A stretch of 64,000 bases of DNA, taken from positions 50,358,094 through 50,422,093 of the forward strand of contig NC_079136.1 of NCBI RefSeq assembly GCF_945859705.1, written 5' to 3'. This DNA is from Episyrphus balteatus (lineage: Eukaryota > Arthropoda > Insecta > Diptera > Syrphidae). Numbering within the stretch: position 1 is the first letter of the stretch; each line of letters starts with the position of its first letter. Below, one piece after another: positions 46,167 to 58,100 of this stretch. Under the pieces are notes generated by a model. That model did not search any database. It worked only from the letters and a program-made list of their open reading frames with translations, and was not told where the DNA came from. The position numbers and the translations under genes were made by a program.

Positions 46167-49100
46167 ATGAAGATCACTGGCACGAAAATTTGTATACTGT
46201 TGACAGTAATTTCGGTTATTTTGGCAGCAGTCATACTCATTTTGACAAATTTCGGTCAATCTTTTCTTCTTCACGGAAATGAGACCAAAAGGCCTGATCT
46301 TATGTCTGATGCACCAAGTGCATCGAACTCATCACCTTGGAGGCACAACATCAGTCGCGATGCTATTCGTGCCAAACAATCGGAGGTAATGCAAAGCTTT
46401 ATCAACGAGTCGGTTGATCCATGTGATGACTTTTATGAATATGCATGTGGCAACTGGGAGAAGCATAATCCGATTCCCAATGACAAATGGCAGTATTCAA
46501 CCATTCAATTATTACATCACAATCTTGAGAATGAACTGCGGGAACTCCTAATGGAACCAATTAGTCATGAGAAGCCGCCAAGTGCCATGGACAAAGCAAA
46601 GATGTATTATAAAAATTGTGTTGATAAAGAGGCAACTGCCAAACGAGGAGTTGAACCACTTTTGAAGTTTGTCAAGGATTTAGGTGGATGGCCAGTGTTG
46701 GATGAGAATTGGAATGAGAATGAATTCGATTGGATTCAATTGGCAATCAATTCATCGTACATCGGGAATGGTGTAATAATTGCTTATGAAGTTGAAAAGA
46801 ATCCAACGATTTCAACGGAATACACGATTTTTATGGAACAGACGACATTGGGAATGACAAATCGTGATAATTTCTTGAAACCGGAAAACTCAAAGAACCT
46901 TGAAGCTTACAGGTATGAGATATTCAAAGTCCAAGATTGTAATTTATTAGTAAATAAAGATGATCCAAGATTGTGGTTTAGAGGGAAAGCTTTTTTTTGC
47001 TTATTATTCCAATGAAGTCGTTAAAAAAATGATAATAATGATGTGTGAATTTTTTTTTAATTACATTTGTTTTAGTTGTGATAAGTTGATCGATGAATAA
47101 ATCACACAAATCTGGATTTTTGTTAATTGAATATTGAAAGATTTATAAGATTTATTGAAAAGATAAGATTTATTGGAAAACTATTTAAATTTGTCAGTTA
47201 ACATGTAGTTCATGTAGTTTTAGCAATAAATTATCTTTTTTAGTTATTAGTTCGTGTTAATTAACAATTTTATTAGTCCAGTTTTCCCCAGGGAAAAATA
47301 AATTTAGCTCAGACCAAACAAAATTTTTTTTTAGAAATCACAATACTTTGTATCAACTATATGTAACTGCAGTCGATTCTAAATCCCGCTAAATCAAATA
47401 GTCATTTGAACTGTGTAGAAGCGAAAAATTTGATAATATCCTTTTTAAGTATTTTTTAGGAAAGGAATTCGTAGTTAAAAGTTTAAAAAAGCCCTGCTTA
47501 CGGTAAACGAATTTAAAAATGGCCGAATATTCAGCGGCATCTCTAGTTTTGTAGGTACAAAGAGTGATAAGTTGGTTGATATAAATTGCGAGCGTTAGCG
47601 AGCAAGAAAATTTTTTTTAAGAAACAAATTTTAACCATTCTAAGGCTTTATAAAAAAAAAAGAGTGTGTGTACACATGTACACGCGACTGAAGTTATACT
47701 TCTCATTCGGTATATGTAAATGAATTTCATTTGATATTTTTAACTTCTATTATTAAATTAATTAATCCACAATTCGTTTTTTTACATTTTTATCAAGTGA
47801 ACAATAAATTAATTCTTTCATCCTCCTTGCGTCCATGTAGTTTTCAATTTATTCTGTGAAATTTACTCATGTTGTGCGGTTCAGAACGTACGGTAACGAA
47901 AGTAAATGAATTGCTCATAAAATGTGCGATATGGTAATTTTATGAGAATTGTGTGTGCTTCAGCACTAGTAGTAGCAATATGAAACTTGCAGGGTTGCCA
48001 CAAAGCTCAAAAGTTAGCTGAGCTCAGCTCACAGCTCAGCTCAAATTTTGAGCTAGCTCACTTTTGAGCTTTGTACCATAGCTCAGCTCATTTGAGCTGA
48101 GCTGATGGTTGAGCTGAGCCGTTGGGTGAGCTGAGCTGTCGGTGAGCTGAGCTGAGCTGTTGGGTGAGCTAAGGTAAAGTGAGCTGAGCTGTGATGGGTG
48201 AGAGGATACATTGATTTTTATTTGGAAAGTACAATGAAATATGAAGATATTTTAAACTTTTATAAAACACCATAGCTTAAGATGTTTGGTTCTAGTTATT
48301 AATGGAATTATTTTAACACATGGATATTTTTATAAATAAGACAGATAATTTTTCGTGATCTTTTCTCTTGGTTTTTTTAATGGTAAATATATTTCTATTT
48401 TTTTAGTAAAATATTTCTTTTTTTATCATAAAAAAAAATTCCGGTACAATCCGGTTTTTCGACTTTTTTTAAAATTCCGAGAAAATCGGTTTTGAAAGTT
48501 GGGGTAAATTTTTTTTTTTTCGAAAAATCCCCGAATCTTTAAACGCTCCTTGAAGCTAAACCGCTTGAGAGTAATTTTTGGGAGTGATGCCAAATGATAG
48601 CTTGTGTCATGGGCCTACGCTTTGCACATTGTCAGATTTTTAAAAAATCGCCTTCCATGTTAAACCGCCACATCATGCCTATTTTTTCAGAATCGTGCCT
48701 ATTTTTTTTTTTTACTTTTAAGTTCTCCCGGTTTGAGAACGCGTGGACCTACAGGGATGGGAGTTGTACCCAAATGTAGGTTTGAGTCCCCGCTACCTTT
48801 TGGCATCAAAAATTTTATTTTCATTTTCTTCAAAATTCCGCGATATAGGCGTGGAACGCTTTGATCTAGAGACAGGGGAGTGGTGCCATATGAAAGGTTA
48901 TATTCTCAGCTACCTGAAAGTGGTATAGTCCGGTTTTTCGATTTTTTTCAAAATTCAGAGAAAATCGCGTTTGAAAGTTGGGGTAAAATTTTTTTTCGAA
49001 AAATCCCCGAATCTTTGAACGCTCCTGGAAGCTAAACGGCTTGAGAGCAATTTTTGGGAGTGATGCCAAATGATAGCTTATGTCATGGGCCTACGCTTTG

Positions 49101-52100
49101 CACACTTTCAGATTTTTAAAAAATCGCCTTCCATGTTAAACCGCCACATCTTGCCTATTTTTTCAGAATCGTGCCTATTTTTTTTTTTACTTTTAAGTTC
49201 TCCCGGTTTGAGAACGCGTGGACCTACAGGGATGGGAGTTGTACCCAAATGTAGTTTTGAGTCCCCGCTACCTTTTGGCATCAAAAATTTTATTTTCATT
49301 TTCTTCAAAATTCCGCGATATAGGCGTTGGAACGCTTTGATCTAGAGACAGGGGAGTGGTGCCATATGAAAGGTTATATTCTCAGCTACCCGATAGTGGT
49401 ATAGTCCGGTTTTTCGATTTTTTTCAAAATTCCGAGAAAATCGCGTTTGAAAGTTGGGGTAAAATTTTTTTTCGAAAAATCCCCGAATCTTTGAACGCTC
49501 CTGGAAGCTAAACGGCTTGAGAGCAATTTTTAGGAGTGATGCCAAATGATAGCTTTTGTCATGGGCCTACGCTTTGCACACTTTCAGATTTAAAAAAAAA
49601 TCGCCTTCCATGTTAAACCGCCATATCATGCCTATTTTTTCAGAATCGTGCCTATTTTTTTTTTACTTTTAAGTTCTCCCGGTTTGAGAACGCGTGGACC
49701 TACAGGAATGGGAGTTGTACCCAAATGTAGGTTTGAGTCCCCGCTACCTTTTGGCATCAAAAATTTTATTTTCATTTTCTTCAAAATTCTGCGATATAGG
49801 CGTTGGAACGCTTTGATCTAGAGACAGGGGAGTGGTGCCATATGAAAGGTTATATTCTCAGCTACCCGATAGTGGTAAAATCCGGTTTTTCGATTTTTTT
49901 CAAAATTCCGAGAAAATCGCGTTTGAAAGTTGGGGTAAATTTTTTTTTCGAAAAATCCCCGAATCTTTGAACGCTCCTGGAAGCTAAACCGCTTGAGAGC
50001 AATTTTTGGGAGTGATGCTTAATGATAGCTTGTGTCATGGGCCTACGCTTTGCACATTGTCAGATTTTTAAAAAATCGCCTTCCATGTTAAACCGCCACA
50101 TCATGCCTATTTTTTCAGAATCGTGCCTATTTTTTTTTTTACTTTTAAGTTCTCCCGGTTTGAGAACGCGTGGACCTACAGGGATGAGAGTTGTACCCAA
50201 ATGTAGGTAAGAGTCCCCGCTACTTTTTGGCATCAAAAAATTTTTTTTCATTTTCTTCAAAATTCCGAGATATAGGCGTTGGAAGTTGGGGCACTCACTT
50301 TCAGCTCAGCTCAAATGAGCTAAGCTATGGTACCTAGCTCAAATTTGAGCTGAGCTGTGAGCTGAGCTGAAATGTGAACTTTTTGCAACCCTGGCAACTT
50401 GCCACATGTAAATTACCACATGCAACTTGCCACATGCAACTTGCCACATGTAACTTGCCACATGCAACTTGCCACATGCAACTTGCCACAGGCAACTTGC
50501 CACATACAACTTGCCACACGCAACTTGCCACATGCAACTTGCCACATACAACTTGCCACATGCAACTTGCCACATGCAACATGTTACTTGCAACGTGTTG
50601 TGTGTTTTATGTTTGCCGTACTGCGGCGTACTGCATTTTTAAATACTAAAGTACTCCCTACTCCAAAGGTAAAACGACAGCCCTGCTACCCAGGGTGATC
50701 GCGTCATAATCCCTTTGACATTCTTGTCAAAAAGTAAATTTTCATACCCACCCTCCCATAAGAAGTATAACTTCAAAAATTATTTCCTATAATTTAATAT
50801 ATAAAACATTGAAAAATGGACTTTTTCTTGCACTGAAATTTTGTAGCACAAAATTGACAGGTACATTCTATCTATTGAGTTTTAAATGAAATTAGCAATA
50901 CTTAAAAACCAAAATTTTAAATAATCCAAGTTCTTTGACATGAGCTAATTACACTGGTCAACAAGGTTTTTGTTACAGAAGCCAGGGTATACTTTTCTAT
51001 AGGCTGAGCTCGAATCCAAAGTCAGAAAAATTCTATCACATCACGTTTTGGAGATATTCCCGTTAGAAAATCGAAAATGCCGATTTTTACCAATTTTCAA
51101 AGTTATTTTTTAGCGTTTACGTATTTTTTTTTAAATTAAATTTGTGACAGTTTCTAAAAGAATTGTGTCAAAATTTGAAAGCTATTGGTACAGAACTTTT
51201 CGATATTTGCTATTAAAAGCAAATAAATATGAGATGCCCCAAACACTTTGATTTCAAGTTATGATTTCTCGAGGAAGAAAATAGATATTTAAAAGATTTA
51301 AACGGATTTAGAGAGACAAAACTTAATTCTTTTAGAAATTGTTACAAATTCAATTTAAAAAAAAATAAGTAAACGCTAAAAAATAACCTTGAAAACTGGT
51401 AAAAAGCGGCATTTTCGATTTTCTAACGGGAATATCTTAAAAACGTTTTGTGATCGAATTTTTCTGACTTCGGTTTCGAGCTCAGCACACAAAAAACCTA
51501 TAGAAGAGTATACCCTGGTTTCTGTAACAAAAAAGAAGTTTAATTTTGTTGACCAGTGTTATACTTCACTTTGAAATTTAACAATAAACTGAAATTGTTT
51601 AATTTTATAATTTGAAACAAAAGAATAACGAAATGTTGTAAATACAGTGCTTTGCAAAAGTATAATCGCACCATATAAAAATGCTATTTATATAAAACCG
51701 AGTATTGCAGCGACACCCTACTATTTTTTTTATTAAAGGGGATCAAAAAACAAGAATATTGAGAAGAACAAAATGTCCCGTTACTTTCTCTTATAATTTT
51801 TAGAAATAAAAACAAGTTTTTCTTTCATTGCAAAAGTATAATTGCATTTTTTTATTTTGAGTATGGCCAACAAGGTTTTTGTTACAGGAACCAAGATATA
51901 CTTTTCTAAAGGTTTTTTATGTGCTGAGCTCGAATCCGAACTCAGAAAAATTCTATCACATCGCGTTTTTGAGATATTCCCGTTAGAAAATCGAAAATCC
52001 CGCTTTTTACCAGTTTTTGAGGTTATTTCCTAGCGTTGGTAGGTACTACAGTCTCTGAATAAATCGATACATTTATTTTCGCTTACATACTGGATTTAAG

Positions 52101-55100
52101 TTTAACATAGAACATAAGTGGGTAATAAGCAACTGAAGATATCTCGGACAGTAGAAAAGATGTCTGAAAGATTTAAATAGATTCAAAAACGAGATGTGAT
52201 CGAATAAGTCCGTCTTTGGATTCGAGTTCGGCCACCGAAACCCTTTGAAAAAGCATAGTTTAGTCTCGGCACCAAAAACCCTGCATAAGTACTTGTGGTA
52301 TTTAAAGGGTTCTTAAAAGAGCATTTTAAGGTGTTAACATAGTGCTTAAGGAAATGGTCAAAGAGATAAAAACTCTTTGTAATGGACCAAACAATTTTTG
52401 TTTTCCTTTATACAAACTTTATCGACAGCTTCTGCAACGATGCAAAATTGGTAGTGATTTTAAGGGAGATTTTCATATCAAATCACTAAAATACAAAAAC
52501 AAATCATTTAGTGCTGCACATATTAGACTTGTATATGTTTATAATATAGGTATCTTTTGATTTTCTGAAAAAAAATTTCGGGGGGGGGGTTAAACACCCA
52601 AACCCCCCCCCCCCCTAAATACGGCTATGCTATATGTATATCAAGTTATGCATTCGTAAAAAAAAAGTTGAGATAACATTTTTCCATGACATTACGATGA
52701 TAGAGAATGCTAAAAAAGTGGGTTCCAAGTCCGTTTATCAGTCTGTCTGTCTGTATACGAAGCTACAGCCTTAACGGATGGACCGATTGATGTCAAACTT
52801 GGTATATAGCATTATTTGACGACTCTCCAGAGGGGTTTTTAGAATTAATGTTATTTAACCAAAAATCATCATTCGATGAAATTGTTTTTTGAAAATCATT
52901 ATTAACGTTACCTGCCATAGAACGGTTTTTTTAAATCCGATATTCTCCGAAACTACTTAGGTATTACATTTCAACGAAATTTTCTTTAAAAAAGGATTTA
53001 TATAACTGTAATATAAATCAAAAATAAAATTTTGAAAAAAATAATTTTTGGATTTCTAACAAAATTTTGAAAATTTTTTTTTTTTTGAAAAATCAATTTT
53101 TCGAAAACCGGACATTGAATATTTCCAAAATTTTGGTTTTAGATGTTGATTTTATTTAAAAAATTTTTTTTCCAAGAAATCATTTATAAAAAATAAGTTT
53201 TTTAAAAAACGGCTCTAACGATTTTGAAATTAAAAAAAAAATGCATCTTATTAAAACAAATGAAATTGCATACTTTTTTTGGAGGGCAATTTGATTTCAG
53301 ATGTTGTTTTATTATTTTGAAAAACGATTTTTATGTTTTTTTTTTTATTTTTTTTTTATATAACTACAATAATAACATTTACTAAATTTCTATATAAAAA
53401 GTCCAACTTTGAATCCTAACAGCAAGTTCGTGCGACCTCGCCGTGCAATTTAATTGTTTCACAATTTATAAAGATGACCATTTTGAAACCCCAATTACCT
53501 TAAATGATCACTCTTTAAAATTTGACTTTCTTATCAAGAAATATTTTTACTTGCGATATTGGTACTACAGCTTTACAAGGCAAATTTAGGATTCGTAAAA
53601 AAATCGATCTCGAGATAACAATGAGGTATGACATTACAATTATGGAGAATGCTAAAAAAGTGAGTCTCGCAATTCTGAAGTTTCCCAAGAGGCAAAAGTT
53701 TAAATTGATTTTGTTTTTGTTGGTTCAAAATTAACGGTACTTGCCATATGACCAAAATAAAAACATTCCTTTTCTTAAAAATAGGTGTACCGAATTTTAA
53801 TAAAAAAAAAATACGAGTAGTGTGATTCAAAGGTTCTACTTTTAAACTAGAAATAATATTTTTGAGCTTTTATCTAACTTTCTGTCTATGCACTCAAAAA
53901 ATTTCATGTGTAAATAGTACTAATAACTGCGTACATTCTACGAATTTTATTCGTGGTTTTCAGCCACGAATATTATTCGTAAAATATACGTTTATTAGTA
54001 CTTTTACGAATATTTTATTAGTATTCGTAGAAAATCAAGCGTACATTGTACGAATACTATTAGTAGATTTACATTCCCATTCGTACATTGCACGAATAAT
54101 TTGTAGTATTTACTAATGCTTTTCTCATTCATTCGTACATTGTACAGCACTATTCGTATATTGTACGAATAGCATTGTAATATTTACGAATGGCTTTACT
54201 AATAATTCGTACATTATACAGTGCTATTCGTATAATGTACGAATGTTATTTATTGTAGAACTTTCCACCATTGATTTTTTTCCTGAAATTTCCTGAAATA
54301 TTAATTGTTGAAATAATTACCCAAGCATATACATAACTGTACTTCAAAGCTATAAAAATTTATTGCATCATTTTTTACATTTACAAGTTTTTGGACCTTA
54401 CTTAAATATTATACCATATTTAGTATGTATTCCCCGGTGTTCATATTCTTTTTCTTCGAAGACCACTGAAAATATATAAACATTTAACATTGAAAATCGC
54501 TCGAAAGAATGTCTATACTTACAATAAATATTTTAGAAAAGTACTATTAACCAGAGAGGTTTTGATATGGTCCGCCATTTGCCAATTGGTAAAGCTGATT
54601 GTTGATGAATTCTTGATGCCAACCTTGAAAGAATATTTCAAAATGAAAGTAAAAAGTCAAAAAATAAATTAGGATTAATGAAATAAGCTATAAAGGACAA
54701 TGATTTAAACTTTAACATAGATTACTCACCTGATTTTTGTTGCGATTCTGGTTGTTCAGTCGATCCTCGGTTCTGTAATCACTTCAATCACTATTTTAAC
54801 AAACATTATGTTTCTTAATTATATTTATTTTAACTTATTATATTTTCCGTGAAATATAAACGTTCTACAAGCGACGACACGCGTATAGCAACTAACTTTT
54901 TTGTTGCTATTTAGGAATGGAAACGATTAACAAATAACGGAAATAACGGATTTTTTGGTTCAAATTTGGTACCACTCAACGAATTATTCGTATATTCTAC
55001 GAATAATGCGTACAGGCACCCTACGAATAAATTTCTCTACGAATATTAGTATTTACTTAGTAAATAGTACGAATTTATTAGTAAATACTACGAATACAAT

Positions 55101-58100
55101 GCAAGAAATTACGAATGCATTCGTACGAAGAATTTACGAATGTTATTAGTTATATGTACGCAATAATTCGTACAATGTACTAATAAAAGTTGTTTAATTT
55201 TTGTTTACGAATAAAATTAGTACATTGAACGAATACATTCGTGGATAATACTACAGTTATTCGTAAAATTTCACTAATGCATTCGTAAATATTCCACTGC
55301 ACGAATACTGCGTGTATTTTACGAATATGCGTACAATGCACGAATATTTTTCCTACGAATGCCATTCGTAGCTGTTTTACTAATAAATTTTTTGAGTGTG
55401 GTCTACTAGATTTAGGCGATTTAACGAAATATTTTTTACAAAAAAAAGTTTTAATAATTGTAATTTAAAAATTTAGAAAAAGTTTTACAAAAATCAATTT
55501 TGTTCAAAACAGATTAATGAATTTTCTTAAAATTGTGTTAAATTAGTGGAAATATAATTTCTTAAAACTGCATTAAATTTATTTTTTTTTTTAATTTTTG
55601 GAACAAAAATAATTTAAATAAAAAAATTTCCAAAAATTTTTTCTTATTCAAGAAGTCAAATGACATTCCTACCAATGCGTTGGAGTGATTTTAATTTAAA
55701 AGATTTTATATAATTGTGTTCTTCAAAATGGATTTTTAAAAAAAGTATCTTTGAACAAAAACAAATCAATTTTTGTTTTTTTTTTTTTTTCAAAAATCAT
55801 AAATGATATCAAAAATGTGAACCAAAAGTCTTAAAGCAAGCAGGTTAAACGTGATTAAGAAATAATTATGTTAACAATGTGAAAGCCGGCAGTTTTTTTT
55901 AGTGAATATTTGCGGGAACATTATAAAAAATATTTTATTTATTTAATTTTTTGAAAATTTTATGAACATTTTTTGAAAACTGGCGGTTTTTTTTTAATGA
56001 AGTTTTTTTTTCAAAAAATCGTACCAAATTATGATAATTTTTTACTTCGCGTGAATTTTAGAAAATTACATACTTTTTTAATATTTCAAACTTTCGAAAA
56101 TTGGCGTGTGTTCAATTTTTGAAAACTTAATACAGTCATTATCTATGGACTTTTGGCTTGTAAACTTTTGACCTTGCACCGAGACAGTGTATCTAGGTGT
56201 CGACCTCTCCCAGTTCCACTTTGCGAACCCTTACCGTAACTTTCATAAGGCCTTATTCCATTTCCTCACTGGTGTAAATCTCTATAGTCTTCGTTTACCT
56301 TTCTGATATTTCCATTCAAATCATCGCCCAATAACAAAAATTTCTTCTTTTTACATGTTCTTAGCTAGATTGTGAAAAACTAGAGAAAACCCTTCATTTT
56401 CCACCTGCTCATATCCAATTTACGGAGCATATTAACTGAAAATATTCCACAACTTTCCTTTTATCAACAATCTTAAAGAAAGAAAAAATGGATTATTCGA
56501 AGCAATTTTCAGTTGAGTCTTCTTTATAATTAAGACTGGGTTCCCTTTTTCAGCAAAGTCAAATCTCATGTAAAAGCATTTGTGTGTATTAGTGAATGTG
56601 TTTCGCTCTCTCGCCATCGAATTCTCTGGTTTTTTACTCTCAGGATGTTGGTTATGGTTTTCATTCATTGTCTCTTTGTGAGATCGCCATCGCACTCACG
56701 CGTGCGGGGTGACATGCAAATGGATGTAGGTATACTACATAGATCTTTATATGGATATGGTGTTTGTGGACGAAAACTGGTTTGAAATTCAATATTTTCA
56801 TGAAAGATTTCTGGAGTGTATACCTATTTATTTTTGAAATGAAAACTTGTTTCCATGTTGCTGTTGTGGATGGCATTTGAGTTTTTTGTGTATCAGAGAA
56901 ATTTTTTGCATTATAATAATAATTATAGTTGTTCAGCGGAGAAGCAGGTAGAGGATGTGTTATATGGGTGCATTGATATAATATACTTGACAGTATCCTT
57001 TGTGTAGTTTGTATAAAAATATGAGTAGATGCGCAGAAGGATTGGTTTTCAGGTTCTTGCTCACTTTTCAGTTGTTCTTCGTTGAGCAATTTTTTATCTC
57101 GCACACGCGCGTGCCGGCTGACATGGAAATGTATTTACTTACAATATATAGAATGTTTAGGTTCTTATCTATATGTTGTTTGAGGATGGACTCGATATCA
57201 ATCCAATTTACTTTCAACACCTTTTTAATAAAGATTTTTTTAGAGTCACCAATGCAATGAACTCAGTTGAATCGATTTTGTTTTTTATTTACCTATACCT
57301 ACATTATTAGGAAACAAAAATAAGGCAGCATTAATAACACTGGTCAACAAGATTGAACTTTTTTTTGCCACAAGAACCAAAATATACTTTTCTATAGGTT
57401 TTTGATATGCTGAACTCGAATCTGAAGTCAAAAAAAATTTGATTGGCCTCCGTTTTTGAGATATAACCGTTATAAAATGCTGAAAAACGTCATTTTGGCT
57501 CTTTTCTAGCTTCTGTTTTTATGTGGGGTAATTCATTATAAACAAATTTGTTGCCAATAGCATTTTTCTGATTGCGCATTCGAGTTCAGCAACTCAAAAA
57601 CCTTTAAAAAAAGTATATTTTGGTTCTTGTGGCAAAAAAAGTTTAATTTGTTTGGCCAGTGCTATTTCTGAGTCAAAGACCACTCCTTAAATTTTAAATA
57701 TCTCGGGAAGTAAAAAAGAAATCGGAAAGATTTAAACATTTTTTGAAAGAATAAAACTATTTTTTCAAACTGATATTTTATTTATAAATTCAGATAGGCA
57801 TTAGCTACTTTTTTGCTTGTTTCCTCAGTAGGTGTAATTTTAAAAACTTTGTTTTTGCTAAGGAAACATACTGAGCATCTTCACCTATTCAAAACTATTT
57901 CTATAAATACCATCAGGTGCATTCTAACCACAAATACACTTATATAACCCTTTACACATTCCCCCGCGAAAATATAACTATTATACCTACAAACCTACAA
58001 AAAAAAACCGAATCCGCAACATATAAACAAAGACAATGAAAAACAAAACGATATATTTATATTATATAACCCCGCACGCACGCGCGAGTGTAGTATAATA

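Larger units (their letters stand above)
47656..50780. mobile_element. Composite Helitron-related repeat, copy B (intron of plus-strand M13 gene)
   Basis: Reverse complement of copy A at 29201-31199, with the same part order and the same nested hAT-like element. It is about 1.1 kb longer, because the nested element has four instead of two 476-bp units and the 14-bp array is longer. It stops within the helicase-coding block (after the equivalent of NFKN), where copy A continues. Confidence 0.82.

Noticed and set aside
46913..47015. Continuation of the plus-strand M13 frame past the splice donor to a stop at 47013
   Set aside because: The extra 34 codons have no family similarity, and the AG|GTATGA donor matches the paralogue's intron position; a truncated isoform is possible but not supported.
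48594..50260. Recurring 60-100-codon frames such as those starting at 48594, 49070 and 50022 (also 29583-29894 and 30095-30370)
   Set aside because: They recur because the 476-bp tandem unit recurs; shifts between units and lack of domain features argue against coding.
50334..50698. Repetitive open frames (QLATCNLPH-type and CGKLHVAS-type) on both strands
   Set aside because: They come from the 14-bp minisatellite, not from a gene; the mirrored frame at 29283-29498 has the same origin.
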